Shown here: one piece after another, positions 16,190 through 26,437 of the stretch
Layout of the letters: every line of letters starts with the position of its first letter
Numbering within the stretch: the first letter of the stretch is position 1
Assembly: GCF_014656215.1 (NCBI RefSeq)
Contig: NZ_BNBZ01000001.1
Coordinates: 62,001 to 126,000, forward strand
Source of the DNA: Streptomyces zaomyceticus
Lineage (GTDB): Bacteria > Actinomycetota > Actinomycetes > Streptomycetales > Streptomycetaceae
Direction: 5' to 3'
DNA: 64,000 nt
Notes under the pieces: model-generated
Databases searched by the model: none
The model's input: only the letters and a program-made list of their open reading frames with translations
Told to the model about the DNA's origin: nothing
Made by a program: the position numbers and the translations under genes

Positions 16190-17359
16190 GTGCTGCGAAT
16201 ACGCGCACCCCGTCCCGTTCTCGCGGCAGTGGCGCTGAGCGTCTCCCTCACGGCCTGCACGGCGCAGGCGGCGAGCGGTCCCTCGGAGGAGGGGGCTCCG
16301 GCCTCGAAGACTCCGCCGGCGAAGGTGAAGGTCGTGGACCCGGCGGCCGGCCGGCCGGTGACGGTGACCGCGACGGGCGGCACGATCGCCTCGGTGAAGG
16401 TCGTGGACGCGGACGGCGGGGCCCTCACCGGCCGGGCGGGCGCGGGCGGGGCGCGGTGGGTGTCGGACCGCAACGCGGTGCCGGGGACGACGTACACGGT
16501 GGAGGTCACCTCCCGTACGGCCGACGGCAAGGAGTCGAGGAGCCGGTCGACCTTCGACACGGCCGAGGCGGCCGCGGTCAACAAGCTGACCCTCGCGCCC
16601 GGGAAGAACACCACCGTCGGCATCGGCCACCCCGTCTCGATCGTCTTCGACCTGCCGGTGACGAAGAAGGCGGAGGTGGAGAAGCAGCTCAAGGTGACCA
16701 CCTCGAACGCGACCGAGGGTTCCTGGGGCTGGGTGAAGGACTACTCGGGCCGGGACAGGGCGGACTGGCGCCCCCGTACGTACTGGAAGCCCGGCACGAA
16801 GGTCACCCTGGAGGCGAACCTGAACGGCACGGACTCGGGCGGCGGTTGGTTCGTGCGGGACTACCGCACCGGCTTCACGATCGGCGCGGCGCAGATCGTC
16901 AAGGTGGACCTGGACAACCACAGGCTGACCCTGAGCAAGGAGGGCCGCACGGTCCGCACGATCCCGGTCTCCGGCGGCACTCCGGGCGGCGACAAGCGGT
17001 CGTGGCGGGGCACCGCCGTGCTGATGGCGAAGGAGGGCACCATCAACATGAACTCGGAGACGGTCGGCCTCGGGGACGCCTACGACAAGGACGTCGACTT
17101 CTCGATGCGGCTGACCTGGTCGGGGATGTACGCGCACGCGGCCCCGTGGAACGCCCGGTACTTCGGCAACGCCAACATGAGCTCCGGCTGCATCGGCATG
17201 AGCGACGCGAACGCCGCCTCCTTCTACGGCGCGGTGAACGTCGGCGACCCCTTCGAGATCACCGGCAGGGACACCAAGGGCACGGTCGCCGAGGGCAACG
17301 GCTACGGGGCGTGGAACCTGAGCTGGGAGCAGTGGAGGAAGAAGAGCGCGCTCGCCTGA
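16190..17359 (+). CDS. Lipoprotein L,D-transpeptidase (YkuD) with Ig-like domain
   Basis: The 389-residue protein begins with a lipoprotein signal (LRIRAPRPVLAAVALSVS, lipobox LTAC). One or two Ig-like domains lie at about residues 45-245, and a C-terminal YkuD catalytic domain has the active-site block MYAHAAPWN then NANMSSGCIGMS, where Cys is the nucleophile. Such enzymes make 3-3 cross-links in actinobacterial peptidoglycan. The GTG at 16190 lies 6 nt after GGAGG; an in-frame TTG at 16175 overlaps the ribosome site and is rejected. It is divergent from the FemX/MurJ pair, adding a third wall-assembly gene. Confidence 0.92.
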   Translation: MLRIRAPRPVLAAVALSVSLTACTAQAASGPSEEGAPASKTPPAKVKVVDPAAGRPVTVTATGGTIASVKVVDADGGALTGRAGAGGARWVSDRNAVPGTTYTVEVTSRTADGKESRSRSTFDTAEAAAVNKLTLAPGKNTTVGIGHPVSIVFDLPVTKKAEVEKQLKVTTSNATEGSWGWVKDYSGRDRADWRPRTYWKPGTKVTLEANLNGTDSGGGWFVRDYRTGFTIGAAQIVKVDLDNHRLTLSKEGRTVRTIPVSGGTPGGDKRSWRGTAVLMAKEGTINMNSETVGLGDAYDKDVDFSMRLTWSGMYAHAAPWNARYFGNANMSSGCIGMSDANAASFYGAVNVGDPFEITGRDTKGTVAEGNGYGAWNLSWEQWRKKSALA

Positions 17360-17408
17360 AGGCCGGACGGAGTGCGGCCCGGCGCGAGGGCGCCCGGCCC
17401 GGGTTCGT

Positions 17409-18107
17409 TCAGCCGAGCGCCCTGCGCCAGTCCCGCATCTCCCAGATCAGGACCTCCGCATCGGCAGTGGCGACGAGCGTGCGGTCCCCGGCGTCGGTGA
17501 GCCGGGCCGCGTCGCCGGCGGCGAGCTCCTCGCCGGATCCCGTACCGGGCGACCCGTCGTCGAGCCGGACCGTCCCCCGGACGACATGGACGTAGGCGAG
17601 GTCGGCGGCCGGTACGGCGACGCTCCCGCCCGCCGCCGGGCGGTGGACGTGCAGTCGCGCGTCCGCCCGCGGGAGCTCGTACGGGACACCGTCCCCGACC
17701 TCCCGCACCACCTCGTACGAGGGCTCCCCGCCCGGCGACAGCGGCGCGAGCCACATCTGCACGAAGACGAGCGGCACGTCGGCGTCGTTGCGCTCGACGT
17801 GCCGGACTCCTCCGGCGGAGCTCAGCCGCTGGAGATCGCCGGGCCGGACGACCGTGGTGTGGCCGGCGGTGTCGTGGTGGGTGAGTTCCCCCTCGACGAC
17901 CCAGGTGACGATCTCGGTGTGGCTGTGCGGGTGCTCGTCGAAGCCCGCGCCGGGCGCCAGCCGCTCCTCGTTGCAGGCGAGCAGGGCGCCGAAGCGGAGG
18001 TTGTCGGGGTCGTAGTGGGGCCCGAAGGACAGGGCGTGCCGGGTCTCGATCCCGGCCGACGGGTCGCCCCCGGGGTACCGCTCACCGGCGCGCTGGATGC
18101 GTATCAC
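17409..18107 (-). CDS. Pirin-family cupin protein
   Basis: The 232-residue protein has the bicupin pirin pattern. The metal ligands are in FDEHPHSHTEIVTWVVEGEL and the HVERND region, followed by a second, more divergent cupin (ADLAYVHVVRGTVRLDDG). Bacterial pirins include quercetin 2,3-dioxygenases and regulators; the activity here is not known. The minus-strand box TACCGT (18120-18115) lies 7 nt before the GTG at 18107, indicating a leaderless transcript and fixing the start. It converges on the transpeptidase gene and is divergent from fasR. Confidence 0.9.
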   Translation of the reverse strand: MIRIQRAGERYPGGDPSAGIETRHALSFGPHYDPDNLRFGALLACNEERLAPGAGFDEHPHSHTEIVTWVVEGELTHHDTAGHTTVVRPGDLQRLSSAGGVRHVERNDADVPLVFVQMWLAPLSPGGEPSYEVVREVGDGVPYELPRADARLHVHRPAAGGSVAVPAADLAYVHVVRGTVRLDDGSPGTGSGEELAAGDAARLTDAGDRTLVATADAEVLIWEMRDWRRALG

Positions 18108-18212
18108 GCGCCCTACGGTAGTGCGGCCCGCCGGGGCGGGCCCGGCCCCCCGCCCGAGGCGATACGGCCCCGACCCCGCACGCCGCCGTCCCGATAAGGC
18201 AGTCTTGTCCCC

Positions 18213-19394
18213 GTGCCAGAACCCACGAACGCCCCTCACTCGCACGCAGCGACCCTGAAGCGCCTCGAACAGTCCTCCGGGCGACTCGCGGCCAACGCCA
18301 TTGCCCGGATGGACGAGACGCTGCCGTGGTACCGGGCGATGCCGCCCGAGAACCGGTCGTGGATCGGCCTGGTCGCCCAGGCCGGTATCGCCGCGTTCAC
18401 CGAGTGGTTCCGGCACCCGGAAACCCCCCAGGCCATCTCCACGGACGTCTTCGGCACCGCGCCCCGCGAGCTGACCCGCGCGATCACCCTGCGCCAGACC
18501 GTCGAGATGGTGCGCACCACCATCGAGGTCATGGAGACGGCGATCGACGAGGTCGCCGCCCCCGGCGACGAGTCCATCCTCCGCGAGGCGCTCCTCGTCT
18601 ACGCGCGGGAGATCGCCTTCGCGACCGCCCAGGTGTACGCGCAGGCCGCCGAGGCCCGGGGCGCCTGGGACGCGCGCCTGGAGTCGCTGGTCGTGAACGC
18701 GGTCCTCTCCGGCGAGGCCGACGAGGGCGCAGTCTCGCGCGCGGCGGCCCTCGGCTGGAACTCCCCGGACCATGTGTGCGTGATCCTCGGCACGGCCCCC
18801 GACGGCGACAGCGAGCTGACGGTGGAGGCGATCCGCCGAGCGGCCCGCCACGCCAAGCTCCAGGTCCTCACCGGTGTCCTCGGTGACCGGCTGGTCGTCA
18901 TCGCCGGCGGCAACGACAACCCGCTGGCCGTGGCGAAGGCGCTGATCGGCCCGTATGCCGCGGGCCCGGTCGTGGCCGGCCCGGTGGTGCCCGACCTCCT
19001 CGCCGCGACCCGCTCCGCCCAGGCCGCCGCGGCGGGCCTGAAGGCGTGCACCGCCTGGCAGGACGCCCCCCGCCCCGTACTCGCGGACGATCTTCTGCCG
19101 GAGCGCGCCATCGCCTCCGACCCGTCGGCGCGCGAACAGCTGGTGGAGGAGATCTACAGACCACTGGAAGAAGCGGGCTCGGCGCTTCTGGAAACTCTCA
19201 GTGTCTATCTGGAGCAGGCCAGCAGCCTGGAAGGCGCGGCCCGGATGCTCTTCGTCCACCCGAACACCGTGCGCTACCGGCTTCGACGTGTGACCGACGT
19301 CACCGGCTGGTCACCCTCCGATGTCCGTTCGGCCTTCACGCTGCGGATCGCCCTCATCCTGGGACGCTTGGCCGACGGAGATCCGCAGTCCTAG
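18213..19394 (+). CDS. fasR: FasR, PucR-type activator of fatty-acid synthesis genes
   Basis: The 393-residue protein has a long N-terminal helical region, a GGDEF-like/CdaR middle part (LESLVVNAVLSGEADE onward) and a C-terminal PucR helix-turn-helix (LETLSVYLEQASSLEGAARML, FVHPNTVRYRLRRV). It stands 89 bp upstream of fabD-fabH-acpP-fabF in the same direction, the position of FasR (SCO2386) in S. coelicolor. There it activates the fab operon. The symbol rests on this combined domain and context match. The GTG at 18213 has no ribosome site; AGTCTT at 18201-18206 is 6 nt upstream and may act as a leaderless -10. Confidence 0.9.
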   Translation: MPEPTNAPHSHAATLKRLEQSSGRLAANAIARMDETLPWYRAMPPENRSWIGLVAQAGIAAFTEWFRHPETPQAISTDVFGTAPRELTRAITLRQTVEMVRTTIEVMETAIDEVAAPGDESILREALLVYAREIAFATAQVYAQAAEARGAWDARLESLVVNAVLSGEADEGAVSRAAALGWNSPDHVCVILGTAPDGDSELTVEAIRRAARHAKLQVLTGVLGDRLVVIAGGNDNPLAVAKALIGPYAAGPVVAGPVVPDLLAATRSAQAAAAGLKACTAWQDAPRPVLADDLLPERAIASDPSAREQLVEEIYRPLEEAGSALLETLSVYLEQASSLEGAARMLFVHPNTVRYRLRRVTDVTGWSPSDVRSAFTLRIALILGRLADGDPQS

Positions 19395-19483
19395 ACTTTT
19401 GTCGAACACCAACAATTCCCCCGACGGTTCTTCGTCCCTGTCCTCACGGGCGCTCGAAGCCGTCCCCAAGAGAGAGTGTGAGG
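19395..19483 (+). promoter_or_regulatory. fabD promoter region and expected FasR target
   Basis: The 89-bp gap between fasR and fabD contains a relatively AT-rich block (TTTTGTCGAACACCAACAAT at 19397-19416). In S. coelicolor FasR binds the corresponding gap, so this is the expected operator; the exact site is not visible to me. AGAGAG at 19471-19476 is the fabD ribosome site. Confidence 0.5.
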
Positions 19484-20401
19484 GTGCTCGTACTCGTCGC
19501 TCCCGGCCAAGGCGCCCAGACGCCCGGCTTCCTGACCCCCTGGCTCGAACTCCCCGGTGCCGCCGACCGCATCGCGGCGTGGTCCGAGGCCATCGGGCTC
19601 GACCTCGCCCACTACGGCACGAAGGCGGACGCGGACGAGATCCGTGACACCGCCGTGGCCCAGCCCCTCCTCGTCGCCGCCGGACTGCTGTCCGCCGCCG
19701 CGCTCGGCGAGGTCTCCCCCGGCGTCGTCGCCGGCCACAGCGTCGGCGAGTTCACCGCCGCCGCGTTCGCGGGCGTCCTCGACGACACCGCCGCACTGCG
19801 CCTCGTACGGACCCGTGGGCTCGCGATGGCCGAGGCCGCCGCGATCACCCCGACCGGCATGTCGGCGCTGCTCGGCGGCGACCCGGAGACGACCGTCGCG
19901 CACCTGGAGAAGCTCGGTCTGACCCCGGCCAACGTGAACGGCGCCGGCCAGATCGTCGCCGCCGGCACCATGGAGCAGCTGGCCGCCCTCGAGGCGGACA
20001 AGCCCGAGGGTGTCCGCCGGGTCGTCGCGCTCAAGGTGGCGGGCGCCTTCCACACGCACCACATGGCCCCGGCCGTGGCGAAGCTGGAGGAGGCGGCGAA
20101 GGAGCTCTCCCCGGCCGCCCCGGCCACCCGCTACGTCTCCAACAAGGACGGGCAGGTCGTCACCGACGGCGCCGAGGTCGTGTCGCGTCTCGTCGGCCAG
20201 GTCGCGAACCCGGTCCGCTGGGACCTGTGCATGGAGACCTTCCAGGCCCTCGGCGCGACGGCGCTGATCGAGGTCTGCCCCGGCGGCACGCTCACGGGCA
20301 TCGCCAAGCGCGCGTTGCCGGGTGTTGCCACGGTGGCCCTGAAGACTCCCGACGACCTGGACGCGGCCCGTACGCTCATCGCTGAGCACGCGGCCGTCTG
20401 A
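19484..20401 (+). CDS. fabD: Malonyl-CoA:ACP transacylase FabD
   Basis: The 305-residue enzyme transfers malonyl from CoA to the acyl carrier protein, feeding fatty-acid and polyketide synthesis. Motifs: APGQGAQTPGFL near the start, the nucleophile GHSVGEF (Ser86), the oxyanion Gln in PGQGAQ, the catalytic His in VAGAFHTHHM and the C-terminal NPVRWDLCM. The length is normal. GTG codons at 19478 and 19484 are both in frame. I choose 19484 because the purine-rich AGAGAG (19471-19476) is 7 nt before it and the protein then begins MLVLVAPGQG. It leads the fab operon, 18 bp before fabH. Confidence 0.96.
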   Translation: MLVLVAPGQGAQTPGFLTPWLELPGAADRIAAWSEAIGLDLAHYGTKADADEIRDTAVAQPLLVAAGLLSAAALGEVSPGVVAGHSVGEFTAAAFAGVLDDTAALRLVRTRGLAMAEAAAITPTGMSALLGGDPETTVAHLEKLGLTPANVNGAGQIVAAGTMEQLAALEADKPEGVRRVVALKVAGAFHTHHMAPAVAKLEEAAKELSPAAPATRYVSNKDGQVVTDGAEVVSRLVGQVANPVRWDLCMETFQALGATALIEVCPGGTLTGIAKRALPGVATVALKTPDDLDAARTLIAEHAAV

Positions 20402-20419
20402 CAAGGAGTGTCGAGAAGC

Positions 20420-21451
<1,032 letters not shown>

Positions 21452-21509
21452 GCACTCCGGATCATCCGGAAGCCCCCTTACCCAAGCAATCACAAGAAGG
21501 AGCGCCACC

Positions 21510-21758
21510 ATGGCCGCCACCCAGGACCAGATCGTCGAAGGCCTCGCCGAGATCGTCAACGAGATCGCCGGCATCCCGGTCGAGGACGTCGAGCTGGGCA
21601 AGTCGTTCACCGACGACCTGGACGTCGACTCGCTCTCCATGGTCGAGGTCGTCGTCGCCGCCGAAGAGCGCTTCGACGTCAAGATCCCGGACGAGGACGT
21701 CAAGAACCTCAAGACGGTCGGCGACGCTGCCGACTACATCCTGAAGCACCAGGCCTGA
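21510..21758 (+). CDS. acpP: Acyl carrier protein AcpP
   Basis: The 82-residue acidic protein is the carrier of fatty-acid synthesis. The phosphopantetheine attachment Ser is Ser41 in DDLDVDSLSMVE. The usual four-helix pattern and high Asp/Glu content are present. A strong AGAAGGAG site precedes the ATG. The setting between fabH and fabF confirms it as the primary-metabolism ACP rather than a polyketide carrier. Confidence 0.97.
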   Translation: MAATQDQIVEGLAEIVNEIAGIPVEDVELGKSFTDDLDVDSLSMVEVVVAAEERFDVKIPDEDVKNLKTVGDAADYILKHQA

Positions 21759-21837
21759 TTCGGCCCTCGCTGACTCGGTCCGCCACCCGGCGGTGGCGCC
21801 GTATTCCGACCATCACACACATGGAGAACGAATTCCT

Positions 21838-23100
21838 GTGAGCTCGACCAATCGCACCGTGGTCGTTACCGGTATCGGCGCAACCACACCGCTGGGTGGC
21901 GACTCCGCGTCGACCTGGGAAGGTCTTCTCGCGGGGCGCTCCGGCGTCAGGCCCCTGGAGGGCGAGCGCTTCGCCGAACTGCCCGTGCAGATCGCCGCGA
22001 CGGCCGCCGTCGACCCCGGTGACGTCCTGCCCCGCCCGCTCGCCCGCAAGCTGGACCGCTCGGCGCAGTTCGCGCTGATCGCGGCCCGCGAGGCCTGGGC
22101 CGACGCGGGCTACACCGCCCCCGCCGGCGAGGACGACAAGATCGTGCCCGAGCGGCTCGGTTCCGTCATCGCCTCCGGCATCGGCGGTGTCACCACCCTG
22201 CTCGACCAGTACGACGTGCTGAAGGAGAAGGGCGTTCGCCGCGTCTCCCCGCACACCGTGCCCATGCTCATGCCGAACAGCCCCTCCGCCAACGTGGGTC
22301 TGGAGGTGAACGCCCGGGCGGGCGTCCACACCCCGGTCTCCGCCTGTGCGTCGGGGGCCGAGGCGATCGGCTACGCCGTCGAGATGATCCGTACCGGCCG
22401 TGCCGACGTGGTCGTCGCCGGCGGTACCGAGGCCGCGATCCACCCGCTGCCGATCGCCGCCTTCGCCAACATGATGGCGATGTCCAAGAGCAACGACGAG
22501 CCGACGAAGGCCTCGCGTCCCTACGACACCGGCCGCGACGGCTTCGTCCTCGGCGAGGGCGCGGGCGTCGTGATCCTGGAGTCCGAGGAGCACGCGAAGG
22601 CGCGCGGCGCGCGCATCTACTGCGAGGTCCTCGGTCAGGGCCTGTCGGCCGACAGCCACCACATCGCGCAGCCCGAGCCGACCGGCCGGGGCATCGCCGC
22701 CGCGATGCAGAACCTGCTCGACTCGACGGACCTCAAGCCGTCCGAGGTCGTCCACCTCAACGCCCACGCCACGTCGACGCCGCAGGGCGACGTCGCCGAG
22801 ATCAAGGCGCTGCGGAAGGTCCTGGGCGACGACCTGGACCATGTCGCGATCTCCGCGACGAAGTCGATGACCGGCCACCTCCTCGGCGGCGCGGGCGGCA
22901 TCGAGACCGTCGCGACGGTCCTGGCGCTCCACCACCGTCTGGCCCCGCCGACGATCAACATCGACGACCTGGACGCGGACGTCGACGCGGACATCGTCCG
23001 TGACGAGCCCCGCGCACTCCCGCAGGGCACGATCGCCGCGATCAACAACTCGTTCGGCTTCGGCGGCCACAACGTGGTCCTGGCGTTCCGCACGATCTGA
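21838..23100 (+). CDS. fabF: 3-oxoacyl-ACP synthase II FabF
   Basis: The 420-residue KASII elongates acyl-ACPs with malonyl-ACP. The Cys-His-His triad is seen: Cys170 in VSACASGAEA, His in NAHATSTPQGD and His in FGFGGHNV, with the SMTGHLLGGAGG block in between. The GTG at 21838 follows GGAG by 11 nt and yields the usual VVVTGIGATTPLGG start. It is the last gene of the fab operon and ends 17 bp before a strong terminator. Confidence 0.97.
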   Translation: MSSTNRTVVVTGIGATTPLGGDSASTWEGLLAGRSGVRPLEGERFAELPVQIAATAAVDPGDVLPRPLARKLDRSAQFALIAAREAWADAGYTAPAGEDDKIVPERLGSVIASGIGGVTTLLDQYDVLKEKGVRRVSPHTVPMLMPNSPSANVGLEVNARAGVHTPVSACASGAEAIGYAVEMIRTGRADVVVAGGTEAAIHPLPIAAFANMMAMSKSNDEPTKASRPYDTGRDGFVLGEGAGVVILESEEHAKARGARIYCEVLGQGLSADSHHIAQPEPTGRGIAAAMQNLLDSTDLKPSEVVHLNAHATSTPQGDVAEIKALRKVLGDDLDHVAISATKSMTGHLLGGAGGIETVATVLALHHRLAPPTINIDDLDADVDADIVRDEPRALPQGTIAAINNSFGFGGHNVVLAFRTI

Positions 23101-23117
23101 CGCCACCCGTCCGACGC

Positions 23118-23160
23118 ACGACGGAGGCCCACCCCCTTCCCGGGGGTGGGCCTCCGTCGT
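23118..23160. terminator. Strong bidirectional terminator after fabF
   Basis: A perfect 19-bp stem (23118-23136 with 23142-23160) closes on a 5-nt loop. It lies between the convergent fabF and the propeller-protein gene, so it can end transcripts from both sides. Confidence 0.93.
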
Positions 23161-23196
23161 GTTCCGGCGGGTCGGCGCAGGGCGTGTTCCGGCCGG

Positions 23197-24711
23197 TCAG
23201 CGCAGGGCGAAGACCGACGGTTCCCCGTGCATCACGATGTGGTTGAGGACGACGTACCGGCCGTCGGGGGCGGCGACGAGCTCCGGGTGGATGGAGAGCC
23301 GGTCGTTCCGGTGCTCCGGTTCGATCACGCGGCCCGGTCTGCCCGTGGCCGGGTCGAGGAGGACGACGCGGGTGCCCCTGTAGTCCTCCAGGAGCGCGAC
23401 GTGGCCGTCGGGTCCCGCCCCCAGGGCCGCCGCCTGCTGCTCGGAGCCGTACTCCCAGGCCTTGCGGCCGTCCTCGAGGGAGTAGGCGACGACCTTGCTG
23501 GGCACGAGCCGGTCGCGTTCGGCCAGGGTGACCAGGAGTCCGTCACGGACGACGATCCGGGAAGTGCGCCCGTCGCCCACGTTCCCGGGGGCGGAGAGCT
23601 GTCCTTCGGGTCCGGAGAGCGGGATCGTCACCGTCGGGGTGCCGTGGTCGTCGAAGCCGAGGAAGGCCCGGGTGCCGCGCTTGTCGTCCTCGTGGACGCC
23701 GAGGATCACCGGGGAGACGGAGACCACCGTCGCCACGGCGTGGGACTCGACGGGCAGCTCCCTGAGCCACCGCTGTGCGCCGGTACGGGTGTCCAGGGCG
23801 ACGAGCCGTGCGCTCCTGCCGCACTGTTCGACGACGAGGGTGCGGGTGGCGTCGGCGTCCACCGCGCGGACCGCGCAGCCCCGGGCGAGCACCCGCTGCC
23901 AGCGCTGTACGCCGGTCTCGGAGGAGCGGGCCCGTACGGCGCCGTCCTCGGAGGTGACGGCGGTTCCGCCGCCGACGGCGAGGCCCCGGGTGAGGAGGCC
24001 CTCGCCGGTGACGCTCGTGCGCCACAGGACCTTGCCGTCGGAGGTGCGGACGGCGAGGAGGGTCGAGCAGGGCTTCTCGTGCCGGCCGTGCGCGACCAGG
24101 CCGATGCCCTGTTCGGTGTCCTGGGACATCCCGCAGAGGGCCTCGCGGGTCGGTGCCGGAATGCTCCACCGGACGGCTCCGTCGGCGGAGCCGTACGCGA
24201 AGAGTCCGTCGATCCGGCCCTGCGCGACGGTGTCGCCGAGGGCCCAGGCGCCGACCCCTTCGTCCTGCTGCGCGGCGGCCGCGGGCACCGACCACACGAC
24301 CGAGGCCTTCGCGGCGGACGGGGACGGGGAGGCCGTGGCGGCGGGCTTGTCGGACGCCCTGTCCTCGTCGTCGTCATCGTCCGCCCCCACGACGCCCCAG
24401 GTCCCGGCGGCGGCGAGCGCGAGCAGCCAGACGATCCCCGCCACCAGCGCGGAGGACCGTCCCCGGGCCGCGCCCGTGTCGTTCTTGGCGGGGGCGGGGC
24501 CGGTGTCCTGCGGAGTCGTACGGTTCCGCCGCCCGGCGACGAGCCCCGTCACCCCGAGCGCCACCAGGACCAGGGCGCACACGAGCGCCGCCCAGCCCCT
24601 CGGCCAGGAACCGGCGACGACACCGGCCCCCAGGAAGACCGCCGCCGCGCCGAACGCGGCGCCCGACAGCAGAACGGCGGCCGTGACCGGCGCCGAGCGT
24701 TCACGCGTCAC
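23197..24711 (-). CDS. Membrane-anchored PQQ-like beta-propeller protein
   Basis: The 504-residue protein has three hydrophobic helices in the first 110 residues, an acidic run (GADDDDDED), a short Ser/Pro linker and then a large repeat region. The repeats have PQQ-enzyme/YVTN-like blades: DGKVLWRTSVTG, ETGVQRWQRVL, RTGAQRWLREL, EDGRKAWEYGS. No catalytic residues for PQQ binding were identified, so a scaffold or binding role outside the membrane is more likely than an enzyme. The GTG at 24711 is preceded by GGGAGAGAA. The gene faces the fab operon and is downstream of the DUF3145 gene in the same direction, 51 bp away. Confidence 0.8.
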   Translation of the reverse strand: MTRERSAPVTAAVLLSGAAFGAAAVFLGAGVVAGSWPRGWAALVCALVLVALGVTGLVAGRRNRTTPQDTGPAPAKNDTGAARGRSSALVAGIVWLLALAAAGTWGVVGADDDDDEDRASDKPAATASPSPSAAKASVVWSVPAAAAQQDEGVGAWALGDTVAQGRIDGLFAYGSADGAVRWSIPAPTREALCGMSQDTEQGIGLVAHGRHEKPCSTLLAVRTSDGKVLWRTSVTGEGLLTRGLAVGGGTAVTSEDGAVRARSSETGVQRWQRVLARGCAVRAVDADATRTLVVEQCGRSARLVALDTRTGAQRWLRELPVESHAVATVVSVSPVILGVHEDDKRGTRAFLGFDDHGTPTVTIPLSGPEGQLSAPGNVGDGRTSRIVVRDGLLVTLAERDRLVPSKVVAYSLEDGRKAWEYGSEQQAAALGAGPDGHVALLEDYRGTRVVLLDPATGRPGRVIEPEHRNDRLSIHPELVAAPDGRYVVLNHIVMHGEPSVFALR

Positions 24712-24762
24712 TTCTCTCCCACCCGGCGCACCCCCTGCGCGCCCCAGCGGAATCTACCCGCG

Positions 24763-25257
24763 TCAGACGACCTGGTGCAGCCAGCGGACGGGGGCGCCCT
24801 CGCCCGCGTACCGGAAGGGCTCCAGTTCGTCGTCCCAGGGCTTTCCGAGCAGCTTGGCGATCTCGGCCTCCAGCTGGGTCTCGCCCTGCGCGGAGCGCGC
24901 GAGGGCGGCCCTCAGCCGGTCCTCGGGGACGAGGATGTCCCCGTGCATGCCGGTGACGGCATGGAAAATGCCCAGGTCGGGGGTGGCGCTGTAGCGCTCG
25001 CCCTCGGCGGTGGGGCAGGGCTCCGCAGTGACCTCGAAGCGGAGCATCTGCCAGCCGCGCAGGGCGGAGGCGAGCTCGGAGGCGGTGCCGGTGCGGCCCC
25101 GCCAGGAGAACTCGGCTCTCCAGGTGCCGGGGGACGCCGGCTGGCGGATCCAGTCGAGCTGGACCCTCGCACCGAGGACGCCCGCGACCGCCCATTCGAC
25201 GTGCGGGCACAGCGCGCGCGGTGCGGAGTGAACGTAAAGGACTCCACGTGTCGTCAC
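24763..25257 (-). CDS. DUF3145 family protein
   Basis: This 164-residue protein matches the actinobacterial DUF3145 family by its start (TTRGVLYVHSAPRALCPHVEWA), the middle FHAVTGMHGDILVPEDRL and the C-terminal GKPWDDELEPFRYAGEG. It has no membrane segment or signal. Its function is unknown. From memory it commonly sits beside fabF in Streptomyces, hinting at a lipid-related or housekeeping role; this is inference. The GTG at 25257 follows a GGAGGTCC site. Confidence 0.85.
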   Translation of the reverse strand: MTTRGVLYVHSAPRALCPHVEWAVAGVLGARVQLDWIRQPASPGTWRAEFSWRGRTGTASELASALRGWQMLRFEVTAEPCPTAEGERYSATPDLGIFHAVTGMHGDILVPEDRLRAALARSAQGETQLEAEIAKLLGKPWDDELEPFRYAGEGAPVRWLHQVV

Positions 25258-25515
25258 CGGGACCTCCAGTGTGGGACGAGGTTCGCCTTCCCAGCGGCCT
25301 CAGTAAACAGCATCAGGAGCAAGACATCGCAAACCCTCAAAAAGGGGACAGCATGTGACGTGATGTAATTTACCGGAGCCGGTCGGCAAAGGCGCCTCTG
25401 GTTCGACGGGGGAAAAGCTACCGTGCCGCACCGTCATCGGTGTGACGTACGGTCGGTCCGGGGGGCGGTGAACACGAAGCTTTCACCCGCCAGGACGCCG
25501 AAGGAGGGGCCGAGG
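25258..25515. promoter_or_regulatory. Divergent intergenic region, DUF3145 gene / SGNH hydrolase
   Basis: This 258-bp stretch holds no gene. Around 25320-25375 it is locally AT-rich (AAAAAGGGGACAGC, GATGTAATTTACC), unusual for this genome, and probably carries both promoters. No convincing -35/-10 pair could be fixed. AAGGAGG at 25501-25507 serves the SGNH gene. Confidence 0.4.
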
Positions 25516-26433
25516 ATGCGCGGCCGACGCCGATTCCGTACCACTGTCGCCGCCGCGACGGCCGCCCTGTTGTGCGCGGGGGCACTGGCCGGCTGCGGCG
25601 CCGGGGAGCCCTCGGCGAAGACCTCCTCGGCGGGACCGTCGCGGAACCCCGCCCAGAAGCCGACCCCGAAGCCGACGCCGGAGCCGACGTCCCCGTGGGA
25701 CGTCTCCCCCGGCTCCGTCGCCGCCGTCGGCGACTCCGTCACCCGCGCCTTCGACGCCTGTTCGGTCCTGGCCGACTGCCCCGAGGTGTCCTGGGCGACC
25801 GGCACGGACACCGCCGTGAACAGCCTCGCGATGCGTCTCCTCGGCCCGGAGAAGGTGGCGGGACGCAGCTGGAACCTGGCGCGGACGGGGGCGCGGATGG
25901 TGGAGCTTCCGGAGCAGATGGCGGGGGCCGCGGCCCGGCGGCCCGAGCTGGTGACGGTGATGATGGGCGCGAACGACGCCTGCCGGCCCACCCCCGCCCT
26001 GATGACGCCGGTCGACGACTTCCGGACGCACTTCGAGACGGCGCTGGCCCGGCTGCGGAAGGGCGCTCCGAAGGCGCAGGTGTACGTGACGAGCGTGCCG
26101 TCCCTGATGCACCTGTGGTCGACGGGGCGGGTCAGCCCGATGGGTCTCGAGGTGTGGAAGCTGGGGATCTGCGGCTCGATGCTGGCGGACGCGGAGAACC
26201 TGGGCGCCGCGGCGGAGCGGCGACGCGCCGAGGTGCAGGACCGGGTGGTGGCGTACAACCGGGTGCTCTCGGAGGTGTGCGCGAAGGACGAGCTCTGCCG
26301 GTACGACGGCGGGGCGGTCTTCGGTTTCCGCTTCGACGGCGGGCAGTTGAGCCCCTGGGACTGGTTCCATCCGAGCAGGGACGGCCAGGCGCGGCTCGCG
26401 GAGCTCGCGTACCGGCGGATCACGAAGGAGTGA
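25516..26433 (+). CDS. SGNH/GDSL-type hydrolase lipoprotein
   Basis: The 305-residue protein has a lipoprotein signal (lipobox LAGC near residue 27) and a Pro/Thr-rich spacer (KPTPKPTPEPTSP). An SGNH hydrolase domain follows: block I VAAVGDSVTRAF (nucleophile Ser), a Gly in LARTGARM, block III MMGANDACR and block V DWFHPSRDGQARLAE with catalytic Asp and His. It is probably a surface esterase or lipase. The ATG at 25516 lies 8 nt after AAGGAGG. It ends beside a hairpin that separates it from the convergent GH3 gene. Confidence 0.9.
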   Translation: MRGRRRFRTTVAAATAALLCAGALAGCGAGEPSAKTSSAGPSRNPAQKPTPKPTPEPTSPWDVSPGSVAAVGDSVTRAFDACSVLADCPEVSWATGTDTAVNSLAMRLLGPEKVAGRSWNLARTGARMVELPEQMAGAAARRPELVTVMMGANDACRPTPALMTPVDDFRTHFETALARLRKGAPKAQVYVTSVPSLMHLWSTGRVSPMGLEVWKLGICGSMLADAENLGAAAERRRAEVQDRVVAYNRVLSEVCAKDELCRYDGGAVFGFRFDGGQLSPWDWFHPSRDGQARLAELAYRRITKE

Positions 26434-26437
26434 AGGA

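Noticed and set aside
17360..17408. Hairpin between the L,D-transpeptidase and pirin genes
   Set aside because: The GC-rich arms pair only with bulges, so I could not support a definite terminator.
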